A stretch of DNA of 64,000 bases from Clytia hemisphaerica. Taxonomy: Eukaryota > Cnidaria > Hydrozoa > Leptothecata > Clytiidae. The stretch is taken from positions 124,001-188,000 of the forward strand of contig CACVBU010000956.1 of the NCBI GenBank assembly GCA_902728285.1. The letters are read 5' to 3'. A program made the position numbers and the translations under genes. Under the pieces are notes generated by a model. It did no database searches. It was not told the origin of the DNA and saw only the letters and a program-made list of their open reading frames with translations. This document shows positions 41,701 through 50,237 of the stretch, one piece after another (within the stretch, counting starts at the first letter, position 1; every line of letters begins with the position of its first letter).

Positions 41701-44700
41701 AAGGCTTGTGCCCACAAACATACCTACGTGACATTCTACACACTGACAATCAAATATTTTTAGGTATAACTGAAACTTGGTTGTCGAAACATCACAATAA
41801 AGCTGAGCTTGAGAAACAAGGTTATAGAATTTTTAGACAACTCAATACTGTTCTTGGCATTGTTTACAGGCAAACAACAAACAAACTCTATAAATCCCCA
41901 GAATTTATCCAATTGATTTCTTCTACAATATCAAAAATTGAATCACTTCAAGATTACACCCCAGACATTGTAATATGCGGTGATTTCAACATCCCTCATC
42001 ATGGTGTCACCCCCCCCCACTTTAAGTGGGGGTACCTAAAAAAAAAAGGTGTTAAAAAAGCCAGGTACCTGGAAGTATTCCCACTTTCAGGGGGTACCTG
42101 ATATGTTTGGGGGGACCTGTAATCTCGTCAGTGAGGGTGGGGGCTGTTTTTTCTGTGTGAGATATTTTTCTTAACTTTACTCAATTTCTCAATTTTCAAC
42201 CAAACCCTTCGTTTTTATTACTTTTTCTTTCTTGTGCCCTTTACATTTTACAGTAACCCCAGTGAAGGAGATTAAAATTCAACGATTTTTTTTTTTTTTT
42301 ATAAATAGAAATTTGTAGTTTGCCCACGGACGTGTGGTGGAGTGGTTCAATTGAATAAATAATAAATAAATAAATAACGATATTGCATTTTTGCTGACCA
42401 AGCGTTTCTATCATAACAAACATGGTAGCTTGAAGTTGTTATATCTTTTTATAACTTGCGAAAATCTTTTGAATGCAGTTCCATATACGTTATTTGATTG
42501 TATGTAATTTAGTATATTTTTTAATTTGTTTTCATATTAATAATTTTCACCTATTTTGGATATTTGTTTCTTCACATGGATTTGTGGGAAAAGTCATGTC
42601 TTACTCTTGTGAGTTCTTTAAATACTTTCAACAACTGACACAAAATTATCATTACAGAGAATAGAATGCAAAAAAAAGAAATTCTTCTAATCGGCTACGT
42701 AATAAAAGGGGGTACCTAAAAAATATAATTTAATGGGGGTACCAAATCCTGGGGGCTACCTAAGAATCCAAACAACTTTGGGGGTACCTAAATCGTTAGG
42801 GGTACCTAATTTTATTGGGGGTACCTGAAGCCTGGAGGACCCTATGCTCATACCTAAATCAATGACAGATACACCCCAACTGAAAATTGCAATAAACAAC
42901 TTTTAAATACTTTACAAGATTTCATGATACACCTAAACCTGAATCAATCCATTCACAAAGAAACTATTTGATTATGATGTTATTCCTACAGTTCATTCAG
43001 ATCATCACTTAATAGACATTTTAACACATTTGACTTTTACTGAAACAAGAAAGGTTGAAAACAAAAAAGCTTTGAACAACAAATTGGATAATTTCAATTT
43101 TCTTAACAAAAACATAAATTGGGAAACCATAAACAAAGATTTACAATGTATGGACTGGCGTACGACTTTGCACTCAACCTCAGACCCAGAGAAACAATAC
43201 GAAACTTTTATTGATAAGTGTATATCAGTTATTTCAGCAAACAAAGTACCAGCTTGAAAACCAAATCATTCTTATAAAATTATCCCAAGAGACAGACATG
43301 TTTTAATGCGTAATAGATCAAAATTGAAAAGGCATCGAACAATCAAAATCACACAGAAACTTATTGATATTGAACTCAAGCTTCAACAGTCACACATAAA
43401 TGAAAGACAAAAGCGAGAACTTGATGCTACTTCAAAAATTAAATCTAATCCTAAATATTTCTATGCCTATGCAAAGAAGTTTTCAAAGCATAAACCCAAG
43501 GTTGGACCCTTAATAGATCCGTCAACAAATGAACTTACAAATGACAGTAAACGTATGGCTAACATACTTCAGAACCAATACAGTTCTGTCTTTACTCAAC
43601 CATTGGAGAGATACGACTCAGGGCTGCAAATAAGCGTCGGTCATTGGTCAATGTCCGACTGGAAAAGCCATTTGACCGACTGAAAATCTTTTGTGTCGGT
43701 CACGATGTCCGAATGAAAAAAAACAAATTATTAAACCTTATAAAGGAGCAAAATAAATAAAAGGATCACATTAAATACCTTTTGATTCTAAAATAGTTGT
43801 TCCAATATAAGAATTGAATAATAGAATACATTCAATAACCCATTGAAAACGTTTCTCCGATTAAACCAACCAAATGCATTGGATTGAGACAGGGTTATAA
43901 ACAAAAATTTACAATGTTGTGGTAAAATAGGGAAGACGTTTTTTAATGAAGAGCGCGTGTATAAACTCACCTTTTTTGAGAAAGATCAAATAAATTGACT
44001 TGATCAGCAAACAAAGAAAAAGATCAAATAAATAAAAGCACCAGTTGCAATTCAGTTTGTGAAAGGCTTTTATAAGAACATGCCAAAAGTAATATAGCCA
44101 ATGATTCCTTATTTACCTTATTCACTGTTTAAAAAAAAAAATAAACGTACAAAAATGAGTTTGTGTTTTAATAAATTTTTTCGCGCCAAAATTTTTCTAT
44201 GACGTCAAGGCTTTTTCTTTCATTTTAAAAACGAGTGAGGCATGCGGCAAACATTTTCTTTCTCTTGCTATCAATTTTTGGTTTTTCTACACAGAAGATA
44301 TAAGTTATTTTAATCATTCTGATTATGATAAATTATTTCTATTTTCAAATTTTTTTTCGTTATTGTTATATGATGTTTGTAGGTAGCATTATGAAAACTT
44401 ATTCGTGCTTAATTAGAATAATTAACATAAATCATGCATGGATCGTGCATCGTGAATCGCGCATCGAAAATTACACAAACCGCTCTTTTTTGATCGTTCA
44501 AAGGAAATATTTTTCATTGCTTCATGTCTTATCGAACGGAATCACTTTTTGCTATCTCTAAACACCCTGTCTCATTTAATTCTAAATACTAATTACCGTC
44601 TCTATTTTGGCAAATATGCTCAAAAATGTAATAAGTGATAGTAAAGTCCCGTTTTTCTATTATGTTAAATATCCACGAAAAAAAGTACAGAATGACCGAC

Positions 44701-47700
44701 TGAATTTTGAGTTTGACCGACTGGATTGTGTTTGAGTCTGACATGATGTCCGAGAGACTAAAAATATTTATTTGCAGCCCTGCGACTTAGATGAAAATGA
44801 CAACAACACTTCTAACTATGTGATATAGACCTCACAGAAGCTGATTTTATCAGCGAAATCAACACCCTATCTTCAAACTCTGCCCCTGGACCTGATGGTT
44901 TCCCTGCCATCCTGCTCAAAAATGCCAGACAACAACTTGCAACTCCTCTGTCTTATCTGGAGAAATATTCTAGACAAAAGTCAAACTCCCCACCTACTGA
45001 AATCAAGCTACATCACACCAATCTTCAAAAAAGGCAATCAAGGTTTACCAGAAAACTATAGACCAGTCGCTTTAACTTCGAATGTCTCAAAAATTTTCGA
45101 AAAAATTGTCAGAAGTAAGATACAAAAACATCTTGAAGACAACAATCTTTTTAATTGCAACCAACATGGTTTCAGATCTGGTAGATCCTGCCTGAGCCAA
45201 CTTCTCTCTCACACAGAACGACTTATCCACCATATAGAAAACGGCAATAATGTGGACGTGACCTACCTTGACTTTAGCAAGGCTTTCGACAGAGTCGACC
45301 ATACCATTCTTCTGAACAAAATCAAAACCAATGGCATCAAAGGTAAACTGCTTGCTTGGATCAAATCCTTCCTAGCAGGTAGAACGCAGCAAGTCTCTGT
45401 TGACTACACACTATCAGAAAGGTCAGAAGTCATCTCTGGTGTTCCCCAAGGATCTGTGCTTGGACCACTACTGTTTCTGATAATGATACAAGACATTGAC
45501 AAAAAGATATTACACTCTTTCTTATCATCATTTGCTGATGATACACGTCTAATGAAAGAAATCAAAAACCATGCTGACATCATTCAGCTCCAAGATGACA
45601 TGAACGCAGTCTATGAGTGGACTGGATTGAACATAGTGGGAACCCCCCCTAACTTTAGGGGGGGGGTTGGAGGTTTTCAGAAAAATTTAAGCAGGTGGGG
45701 GTTAGCCTGCTCACAAATCTTAGGTGGGGGTTACCCTATACAGGTGGGGGTGACTTTTTTCAGGTGGGGGTTGGAGAGTTCATTTACTAGTTTTCTTATT
45801 TTGACTCAAAAACTTTCTTTCAACCATGCTCATCATAAACATATACATTGACAGTAAAAATCTATTTCTTCTCAAGTCTAATAATTATAACAAAAGATGT
45901 ATGAAGTATAAAAAGCATAGAAATTATTTTCAAGTGATTAACCTTGCTTACCCTCAAAATTGTTAAAACAATCAAAAACCTTTTTCAGGTGGGGGTTGGA
46001 AACTTTTCAGAATTTAGGTGGGGGTGGTCCAAGAAGGTGGGGGTTGGGTCGGTAGCATTTTTCAGGTGGGGGTTACCCTATGCAGGTGGGGGTGACTTTA
46101 TTCAGGTGGGGGTTGGAGGGGTGCTGCCCACTAATGAAATTGAATGGACTTAAATTTGAACATCTCAATTATGGTAAAAATGAAGAACTTAAAGAATTCT
46201 CTAAATACTTCTCTGATACCCAAAAGGTAATAGAGACCAAGACTACAGTCAAAGACCTTGGGATCACTTTAGATGTGGGTATAACATATGACAATCATAT
46301 AGAAACTGTAATCGACAAAGTCAAAGGCATCAGTTCGTGGATATATCGAACTTTCAAAACAAGGGACCCCACTGTAATGCTGAATTACTGTTCACAGCTA
46401 TGGCCACCATCCAAGAGACACCAAATGCAATGACTAGAACAGCTTCAAAAATAATTCATAAATGGAATATTCTCTTTACAAAAACTGAACTATTGGGAAA
46501 AGCTTAAAACTATACAGTCGGGAAAGACGTAGAGAAAGATATCAAATCATCTATACTTGGTATATCTTAGAAATTTTCTCCAAATTTCAACCACTCTGAG
46601 AACAAAGGGGGTATCACCTGCTACGAAAACCAGAGGCTCGGACGAAAATGCCACCTTAAAGAAGTAAATTCTAAACACAAAAACATTTGGAGAGGCTCAC
46701 TATCTGAAGAAGGACCTAAGCTTTTCAATTCTCCCCCATGCTACATTTGTAATATCACAAACTGCACAAAAATTAAATTCAAAAGACAACTTGACCTTTT
46801 CCTTTCCACACTGCCGGACAAACCACTGCTCCTGAATTATTATCCCTACAGGAGAGCGGATTCAAACAGTGTGAGAGAAATGGTGAATCATTGGATTTCC
46901 AAATTGGATGATTGAGAGACTCAAAAAACCCATCAAAAGTATCAAAAGTAAGTATAAACGACCCTTCTTTTAAATACCCCTCCTAAAAATCAAAAAATTT
47001 AATAAACGCCCATTCAAAGTAATACGATACGTACATTTTCCTTATTTTTCTGATTGCCTTTTTGTAATTTTTGAGAGTGTTTCAAAGAATACTTATTTCG
47101 AATTGCTTCATTCATAGCTTTTAAGAGTGTTTCTAAGATGACGTTTATCGAATCCCTTTCTTTAGAACTTTTAAGAGTGTTTCTATGTTCACATTTATTG
47201 AATTGAAAAAATTTCCAACATTATTGCGACTGGGCCCACTCTGGATTTATGTTTTGAAGGAGAGTCGGCTAGGTGACGTGAACAAACAGTTACATCAAAA
47301 TGCCTCGAAAATGTCAATATGAAAATTGCGTAATCAGAGAACGTATGTCTCGCTCATTATAAAAAGGCCGAGACAAACTTTCAATAATAGGATTGTAACA
47401 TCGAGTTAAGTCCCTTTTGTTAAGTCACCAGGGGGTAAATAAAACAGACCTTGATACATTTATCGTTCATTTCAACTTGACAATTCGTTTAAAACTCAGC
47501 CTCCTAAGTATTTGGGGTAGGTAAAATATGTACAAAGAAATTCATACTTTTCCAACCCGGGGAATCTTTAAAAAAGAAGCGAATAATAAAATATAATTGC
47601 CCTTTCCAAATAAACCTCTTCGGTGGCGAGCGTAGTCTACTCTGACGTAATTGTAAAATTTATGTGATGGGAGTTTGACATAGTAATGTAATGTTGTCTG

Positions 47701-48592
47701 GGGGATTATGAAGTTGTTTGGAATTTCGATTGCATTTATTCAGGTTGATTTTTTATGACTTCTAATGGTACTTTTTCTAACGAGTTTGATTACTCTGTTC
47801 TCACACTTTGTCTTTTTTTTCGCGTCCTTTCCCGTGATTACTTTTATTTATATTTTTAAAGACAGGTAAGAAGGCATATTGATGTAACTGACAAAACATA
47901 TCATTGATGGTCGCCTAAACAAATACCAAATTTCGGAAGTTGCACTGCGTAAATCTTAACTGTGCAATTGCGCGTTTATGGCCTCGGGTGTTAAGCGCAC
48001 AATTAAGAGGATTTCTCAGACTGGCAAACCAGTGTTGCAACTAGGTTTTGTGAATATGGACTGAAAGCTTAGGATTACATAGTCATTTGAACCAAAAAGC
48101 CTCTTACTGGCAAGACGGAAATGATATATTTGTATCTCAACTGGACGGATATCTGTCTGACAGAAAAGTTGCAACACTGGCAAACGCATGTGTTCCAGAG
48201 CAAAAAAAAAAAACAGCATTTTTTGCTCCAGAGATATATTGAAAAGTTTCAACATCAGTAATTTGCATTTCCAAGCCAATCGGGTGTGTGTGAAGGATGG
48301 TTTTCAAAAAATTGAGGTTTGAAAATTTATGTCCCTTAATTTTGTGTTGTCCTTAAATTTAGGGATATGATTTTAATCAATGTCCTTTAAGAATATGAGG
48401 ACAGCCTTAATTTCGGGGTGTCCGGCTTGATTTCGTATAATCCTAGACTGTAAAAAACAAAAATTCTTTAACTAAAATCACTGTGTAAATCCATACCTTC
48501 AATGCTTCGATTCCGGTCAATCTTTCCTGTTTATCCTGATCTCTCAAGACAATGAAAGGTCTTCCATATTCATCAAATGATAGTTGAGCCAT
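29572..48592 (-). CDS. CCT5: T-complex protein 1 subunit epsilon (chaperonin CCT5)
   Basis: Ten coding exons on the reverse strand (48592-48497, 35523-35463, 35334-35170, 34928-34730, 33556-33364, 33220-32951, 32750-32565, 31982-31845, 31222-31042, 29702-29572) join to 1,620 nt, 539 aa plus stop, close to the 541 aa of human CCT5. Hallmarks are [13 protein letters not shown] at the start, NDGATIL, the nucleotide-binding [15 protein letters not shown]-like [52 protein letters not shown] and YGGGAAEI. The epsilon-specific segments rule out other subunits. The product is one of eight paralogous subunits of the cytosolic TRiC/CCT ring that folds tubulin and actin with ATP. All junctions are GT-AG and there are no internal stops, so the gene looks intact. 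Intron 1 is about 13 kb and packed with transposons; other introns are mostly short. Confidence 0.97.
29756..30235. mobile_element. 480-bp MITE in CCT5 intron 9, 9-bp duplication, palindromic ends
   Basis: The ends read TAGACTAGTAAACTAGTC, each a near-perfect palindrome. AATTAAGAA flanks both sides (29747-29755, 30236-30244). A second inverted pair, CGACTAGAAGCTACTTCC and complement, lies inside (29858 and 30106). Same plan as 24285-24501. Confidence 0.85.
30254..30657. mobile_element. 404-bp MITE in CCT5 intron 9, 7-bp duplication
   Basis: Inverted ends of about 35 bp start CAGAGGAATGTAAAGAGATG. GTTAAAG flanks both sides (30247-30253, 30658-30664). It lies 9 bp from the end of the 29756-30235 element. 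Confidence 0.85.
31042..31222 (-). CDS. CCT5: CCT5 exon 9
   Basis: Encodes [20 protein letters not shown] through [12 protein letters not shown]. Acceptor TTAAG, donor GTAAGG. Intermediate-domain and equatorial helices. Confidence 0.95.
31845..31982 (-). CDS. CCT5: CCT5 exon 8
   Basis: Encodes [20 protein letters not shown] and [18 protein letters not shown], the conserved GGGAAE loop. Acceptor TTTAG, donor GTGAGA. Confidence 0.95.
32239..32316 (-). ncRNA. H/ACA-snoRNA-like hairpin in CCT5 intron 7 (copy A)
   Basis: In the CCT5 sense strand it reads AACGATCCCTC, a stem-loop, GAGGGCTGATA, 14 nt in total to an ACA and three more bases. The upper stem pairs CCCTC with GAGGG and TATT with AATA. 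Two relatives lie in intron 4. The distance from stem to ACA fits the H/ACA pseudouridylation rule, but the lower stem and H box are not clear, so the class is tentative. Confidence 0.5.
32565..32750 (-). CDS. CCT5: CCT5 exon 7
   Basis: Encodes [20 protein letters not shown] through [11 protein letters not shown]. Acceptor TTCTAG, donor GTATGG. Confidence 0.95.
32951..33220 (-). CDS. CCT5: CCT5 exon 6
   Basis: Encodes [20 protein letters not shown] through [11 protein letters not shown]: the apical domain with the epsilon-specific [15 protein letters not shown] segment. Acceptor CTTGCAG, donor GTAAGA. Confidence 0.95.
33364..33556 (-). CDS. CCT5: CCT5 exon 5
   Basis: Encodes [20 protein letters not shown] through [12 protein letters not shown]. 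Acceptor TTTCAG, donor GTAAGA. Confidence 0.95.
34220..34297 (-). ncRNA. H/ACA-snoRNA-like hairpin in CCT5 intron 4 (copy B)
   Basis: Shares AACGATCCCT and AGGGCTGATA with copies A and C and has an ACA 14 nt after the stem. Its stem has CCCT/AGGG and GTTA/TAAC pairs, so the inner pair is changed on both sides relative to copy A. Confidence 0.5.
34405..34480 (-). ncRNA. H/ACA-snoRNA-like hairpin in CCT5 intron 4 (copy C)
   Basis: Shares TTAACGATCCCTC and GAGGGCTGATA with copy A, with ACA again 14 nt past the stem. The stem pairs CCCTC with GAGGG. It lies about 110 bp from copy B in the same intron. Confidence 0.5.
34730..34928 (-). CDS. CCT5: CCT5 exon 4
   Basis: Encodes [20 protein letters not shown] through [10 protein letters not shown]. 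Acceptor TTTAG, donor GTAAGT. Confidence 0.95.
35170..35334 (-). CDS. CCT5: CCT5 exon 3 (ATP-site motifs)
   Basis: Encodes [20 protein letters not shown] and [16 protein letters not shown]. The GDGTT aspartate binds the nucleotide-associated metal. Acceptor ATGTAG, donor GTAAGG. Confidence 0.95.
35463..35523 (-). CDS. CCT5: CCT5 exon 2
   Basis: Encodes [20 protein letters not shown] and the first base of the next Gly codon, giving the conserved SLGPKG nucleotide loop. Acceptor CTTCAG, donor GTAAGT. Confidence 0.95.
35795..35900. repeat. Fragment of a GTACGT-type repeat
   Basis: GGGGTTGTCCACATAGTACG and TTACGTACTTTTT border C-rich sequence, resembling the ends of Harbinger-like MITEs such as 51108-51474, but a full inverted pair is not present. 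Lies in CCT5 intron 1. Confidence 0.4.
36128..36240. repeat. AAACGCCCCC-type dispersed repeat
   Basis: Repeats of TAAACACCCCC, TAAACAACCCC and AATAAACGCCCCC occur here, and a similar cluster is at 46968-47015. Probably a mobile-element remnant. Confidence 0.45.
36433..37700. repeat. Two tandem copies of a ~440-bp unit, one with a MITE inside
   Basis: AAAAATCAGTTTTATTGACA starts both copies (about 36443 and 37343). Each continues with CATTGCTAT-AATAATGTTTT, CAAAAATTGGACTCGGCC and CTGAAAAA-type blocks. The first copy is longer only because the 36488-36937 element inserted into it. The block ends in a GACAGACGGACAGACGAAC simple repeat. Confidence 0.7.
36488..36937. mobile_element. 450-bp G-run MITE with 9-bp duplication
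   Basis: TAGTGTCCTCC and GGAGGACACTA are the ends. TGGTGGGCA flanks both sides (36479-36487, 36938-36946). The interior is C-run/T-rich on this strand. The intact target is visible in the second tandem copy downstream. Confidence 0.85.
37800..37979. mobile_element. Partial G-run MITE, reverse orientation
   Basis: TCCCACCT occurs four times and the right end reads GGGGGGAGGGTGCACACTA, resembling the ends of the 36488 and 45634 elements. The left end is unclear. Confidence 0.5.
38066..38335. repeat. Dispersed repeat with GAATTAGTGAATAA units
   Basis: A GC-richer ~130-bp core (38185-38310) is bordered on both sides by AGAATTAGTGAATAA, with a ~45-bp unit repeated on the left. On the reverse strand a GTTCGAGTGTC block hints at a SINE, but pol III boxes are not convincing. 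Confidence 0.4.
38869..39357 (+). pseudogene. LINE ORF1, N-terminal part with PHD-like zinc finger
   Basis: Two frames (38869-39060, 38976-39215) and their continuation encode an α-helical segment and then ICQICTEPY ... [19 protein letters not shown] ... VCYICTS, a Cys/His pattern like PHD fingers in LINE ORF1 proteins. A frameshift lies near 39000 and a TAA after DHQ. The frame is cut by the transposon at 39358. Confidence 0.7.
39358..40704. mobile_element. Inverted-repeat transposon carrying a DUF6589 gene fragment
   Basis: Termini of about 60 bp are near-identical inverted copies: TAGGTATA(T/A)ACTTATTTCT at the outside and GTTGGCGAAAACGTTTAGAA further in. Only TA- or TTA-like bases repeat at the borders, so the duplication is unresolved. 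The high arm identity suggests recent insertion into the LINE ORF1. Confidence 0.8.
40087..40440 (+). pseudogene. DUF6589-like protein fragment (117 aa)
   Basis: The frame [38 protein letters not shown] and [10 protein letters not shown], with a KALNNT region near the end, matches my recollection of the conserved C-terminal core of DUF6589 proteins, which are multi-copy in cnidarian and some other invertebrate genomes. Only the last part is here; no catalytic motif of a known transposase is recognisable. Confidence 0.6.
40727..41695 (+). pseudogene. LINE ORF1, C-terminal part with CCCH fingers
   Basis: A 322-residue frame: a Ser/Pro/Arg-rich disordered half, then [30 protein letters not shown]...[12 protein letters not shown] and [19 protein letters not shown], a triple CCCH cluster that should bind element RNA, then a helical tail. 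The ATG at 40727 may be internal to the original ORF1, which was split by the transposon. Confidence 0.75.
41690..43257 (+). pseudogene. LINE endonuclease, internally deleted and split
   Basis: Begins [10 protein letters not shown], then GITETWLS and GYRIFRQ. It jumps to VLGIVYRQ (about 60 residues appear missing), reaches [10 protein letters not shown] and is cut by the element at 42002. It resumes after 42844 with [15 protein letters not shown], the SDH end of the domain. Confidence 0.75.
42002..42844. mobile_element. 843-bp G-run element with GGGGGTACCT repeats
   Basis: It interrupts the LINE endonuclease right after GDFNIPH. The ends TGGTGTCACCC and GGAGGACCCTA resemble the TAGTGTCCTCC ends at 36488. 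CTCAT lies in register on both sides, perhaps a decayed 9-bp duplication. GGGGGTACCT or close variants occur about eight times. Confidence 0.7.
43306..43618 (+). pseudogene. LINE ORF2 linker between endonuclease and polymerase
   Basis: Encodes [36 protein letters not shown] and [21 protein letters not shown], the typical pre-polymerase segment. It is interrupted by the hAT-like element and continues LDENDNN at 44788. Confidence 0.75.
43619..44782. mobile_element. hAT-like element, 1,164 bp, 5-bp duplication
   Basis: The ends CAGGGCTGCAAATA and TATTTGCAGCCCTG are flanked by CGACT (43614-43618, 44783-44787). Subterminal GACCGACTG repeats occur at both ends. CAGGG termini fit hAT; 5-bp duplications are known from the hAT5 group. 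No transposase frame is seen. Confidence 0.8.
44820..45633 (+). pseudogene. LINE reverse transcriptase (CCT5 intron 1)
   Basis: Encodes [82 protein letters not shown] and the catalytic FADDT. A stop lies just upstream near 44826, and the frame is cut by the element at 45634. Confidence 0.88.
45634..46133. mobile_element. 500-bp G-run element with ten AGGTGGGGGT repeats
   Basis: It interrupts the LINE polymerase. The ends TAGTGGG and CCCACTA resemble the 36488 family. A terminal hairpin CCCCCCTAACTTTAGGGGGG sits near the left end. AGGTGGGGGT occurs ten times on the plus strand, four in 45690-45775 and six in 45985-46115, giving strong G-quadruplex potential. Flanking duplication is not clear. 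Confidence 0.7.
46134..46919 (+). pseudogene. LINE ORF2 post-polymerase region
   Basis: Encodes [18 protein letters not shown] and IYRTFKTRD, then frameshifted pieces ending [21 protein letters not shown] and [11 protein letters not shown]. The element ends soon after, near a CATCAAAAGTATCAAAAGTA repeat. Confidence 0.7.
46955..47030. repeat. AAACGCCC-type dispersed repeat, second copy
   Basis: TAAACGACCC, AAATACCCCTCCT and AATAAACGCCC motifs as at 36128-36240. It directly follows the LINE end. Confidence 0.45.
47031..48496. other. Rest of CCT5 intron 1
   Basis: AT-rich sequence with the second copy of the 72-bp repeat (47819-47890) and no coding or structural feature I can support. Confidence 0.5.
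47819..47890. repeat. Dispersed repeat, copy 2 of 2
   Basis: Near-identical to 1-72 and in the same orientation; see that entry. Confidence 0.85.
48497..48592 (-). CDS. CCT5: CCT5 exon 1 (start codon)
   Basis: ATG at 48592-48590, then [20 protein letters not shown] and [11 protein letters not shown]. The donor GTATGG opens the ~13-kb intron. The match to the CCT5 N-terminus fixes the start. Confidence 0.93.
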
Positions 48593-48968
48593 GTTTAGTT
48601 TTTCTCAAGTAACAGACAAAAGATTGGACAGATATTGGAAGATTTTCAAAGCAGGAATTTGCCAATGGCTAACGAAATAATCACTCCCTTTCCAAAACAA
48701 CCTCTCCATCTTCGCGAATGTTCCATTACTTTCGATTTCGCAAAGCAAACTGTCACGGGGGTTGTGTAAATATGAACATACGAACGCACACATGTGGTTT
48801 CTTATAATAAAATGCATAAAAAAATGATTGGATCAAAATATTAAAAATATAAACTTTTATATCACTTCACTAATCATTTAATTAAAATACTCTTGGTCAT
48901 TCATATTTTTCAATTGTTTCGGTAAAATTTTATAACCCCCTGTCATTTTATTTCTGTGAGCTCGCCGC

Positions 48969-49028
48969 ATTGGAGCTGCCATCTTTTTTCCCGCTAGAAA
49001 CAAGTACACAAAAATTTTGAGCGGGAAA
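48969..49028. promoter_or_regulatory. Candidate CCT5 upstream regulatory site (E2F-like pair, CCAAT)
   Basis: TTTCCCGCT (48987-48995) and AGCGGGAAA (49020-49028) form an inverted pair of E2F-type consensus sites, 380-440 bp upstream of the CCT5 ATG. ATTGG at 48970 is a CCAAT box in the CCT5 orientation. Function is inferred from motif only. Confidence 0.25.
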
Positions 49029-49163
49029 TCGTGTCACCTGGGGTCCCAGGTAATTTTTTTCAACAGTTCAACTAACTCAAGGCCTTCAATTTATTATTTC
49101 CAATTCAGAAAGCAATGTAATTAGTAAATTGGGTAAAAAAGTTCTGACAAATGAGACTTTATT

Positions 49164-49297
49164 GGGATGAGCTGGAGTTTTTACAAGATACTTCACACAC
49201 TTTCTTTAGAAAAAGTGTAATTAGATTCTATTTTTACATCTTAAACTTAACGACCAACCAAATCAAATAAGAGCTTGTAAAAACTCCAGCTTGTCCC
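49164..49297. mobile_element. 134-bp MITE with 8-bp duplication
   Basis: The ends are GGGA(T/C)(G/A)AGCTGGAGTTTTTACAAG and complement. ACTTTATT flanks both sides exactly (49156-49163, 49298-49305). Confidence 0.85.
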
Positions 49298-49721
49298 ACT
49301 TTATTCAAACCTATTGCCTATAAGGTCTTTTTAATGTACCTTTAGGCGCAATCTTATTCAGGGGATACCGTGGTGAGTGGTCCTAAATTCCTAAAAATCT
49401 ACTAAATCCGACAGCCCTGCCTGCCCAAAAATTCGATGGATCGATTCAGAATAATAATAGAGGTAATTATTTTTACAACTCACACTTTATGATCACATTA
49501 ATAATTGAAATCGTGACATTATAGTCATCTTGTTAGATGTTTTATTTCGAGAGTTAATGCAATAGTTTATTGTTCAACTTGGAGAGGGAATGTTTCTAAA
49601 CATTGAATTTTTTTTCATAGCACATAGCAGTTTATTTGGGGGGGGGGGGGGCCAAAATCAGTCTAGCAGAATGTTAATTCTTCTTTCAGAAAAAAGACTA
49701 TAATTTGTTTACCTTTATTTA

Positions 49722-50237
49722 GGGGTCACTCACAAATTGATTTTAGGTAGTTAGTTTTTAGAAGAACGTCAATATTGACGATTTAAAAGCTGACCCACCC
49801 ACCCACACCCAAAAACATCAAATACCTTGATATCCCCGAAAATCGATAAAAACTGCCTTCATCGCTGTTTCGTCAGCCATCTTGATTTTCACTACGGCTC
49901 GCATAGTTTATATTAAAAAAAAGAAATGGAGATAATTTCTAAACTTGTTCACAAAATTCCCGTACTTAATTATCTCCGTAGTATGTAGCGACAGAAAGAA
50001 CAACCATCTGCAAAAATTCAAGGGCCGTTAGGGCCGTCAAATAAAGAAAAGACATAAACATCGGGCCGTTTGTTTTTCCAAACAAACGAAGCGATCAAAC
50101 AGAAACATGGCGAGAAGTAATATTTGGTATGGAATGAAAAAACGATGTTTCTGAAAAACGTCAATAACCTTAAACCCACCCACCCATATACGTCAATTGA
50201 CGTTCTTCTAACCTAAAATCAATTTGTGAGTGACCCC
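49722..50237. mobile_element. Harbinger-like MITE, 516 bp, TTA duplication
   Basis: GGGGTCACTCACAAATTGAT begins the arms, with GAAGAACGTCAA further in. TTA flanks both ends (49719-49721, 50238-50240). GG-rich termini with a TTA target are typical of PIF/Harbinger. The interior has CGTCAATATTGACG palindromes. Confidence 0.75.

Larger units (their letters stand above)
38370..46945 (+). mobile_element. LINE (CR1/Jockey-like) in CCT5 intron 1, antisense to the gene, with four nested insertions
   Basis: The order is ORF1 with PHD-like and CCCH zinc fingers (from 38869), then endonuclease, reverse transcriptase and C-terminal region, ending at about 46919. It is interrupted by a DUF6589-bearing transposon (39358-40704), a G-run element (42002-42844), a hAT-like element (43619-44782) and a second G-run element (45634-46133). 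Frameshifts, stops and an internal deletion of the endonuclease show it is dead. The left boundary is uncertain. Confidence 0.85.

Noticed and set aside
42473..42664. 63-aa frame within the G-run element
   Set aside because: Low-complexity hydrophobic translation of AT-rich filler; no domain or context.
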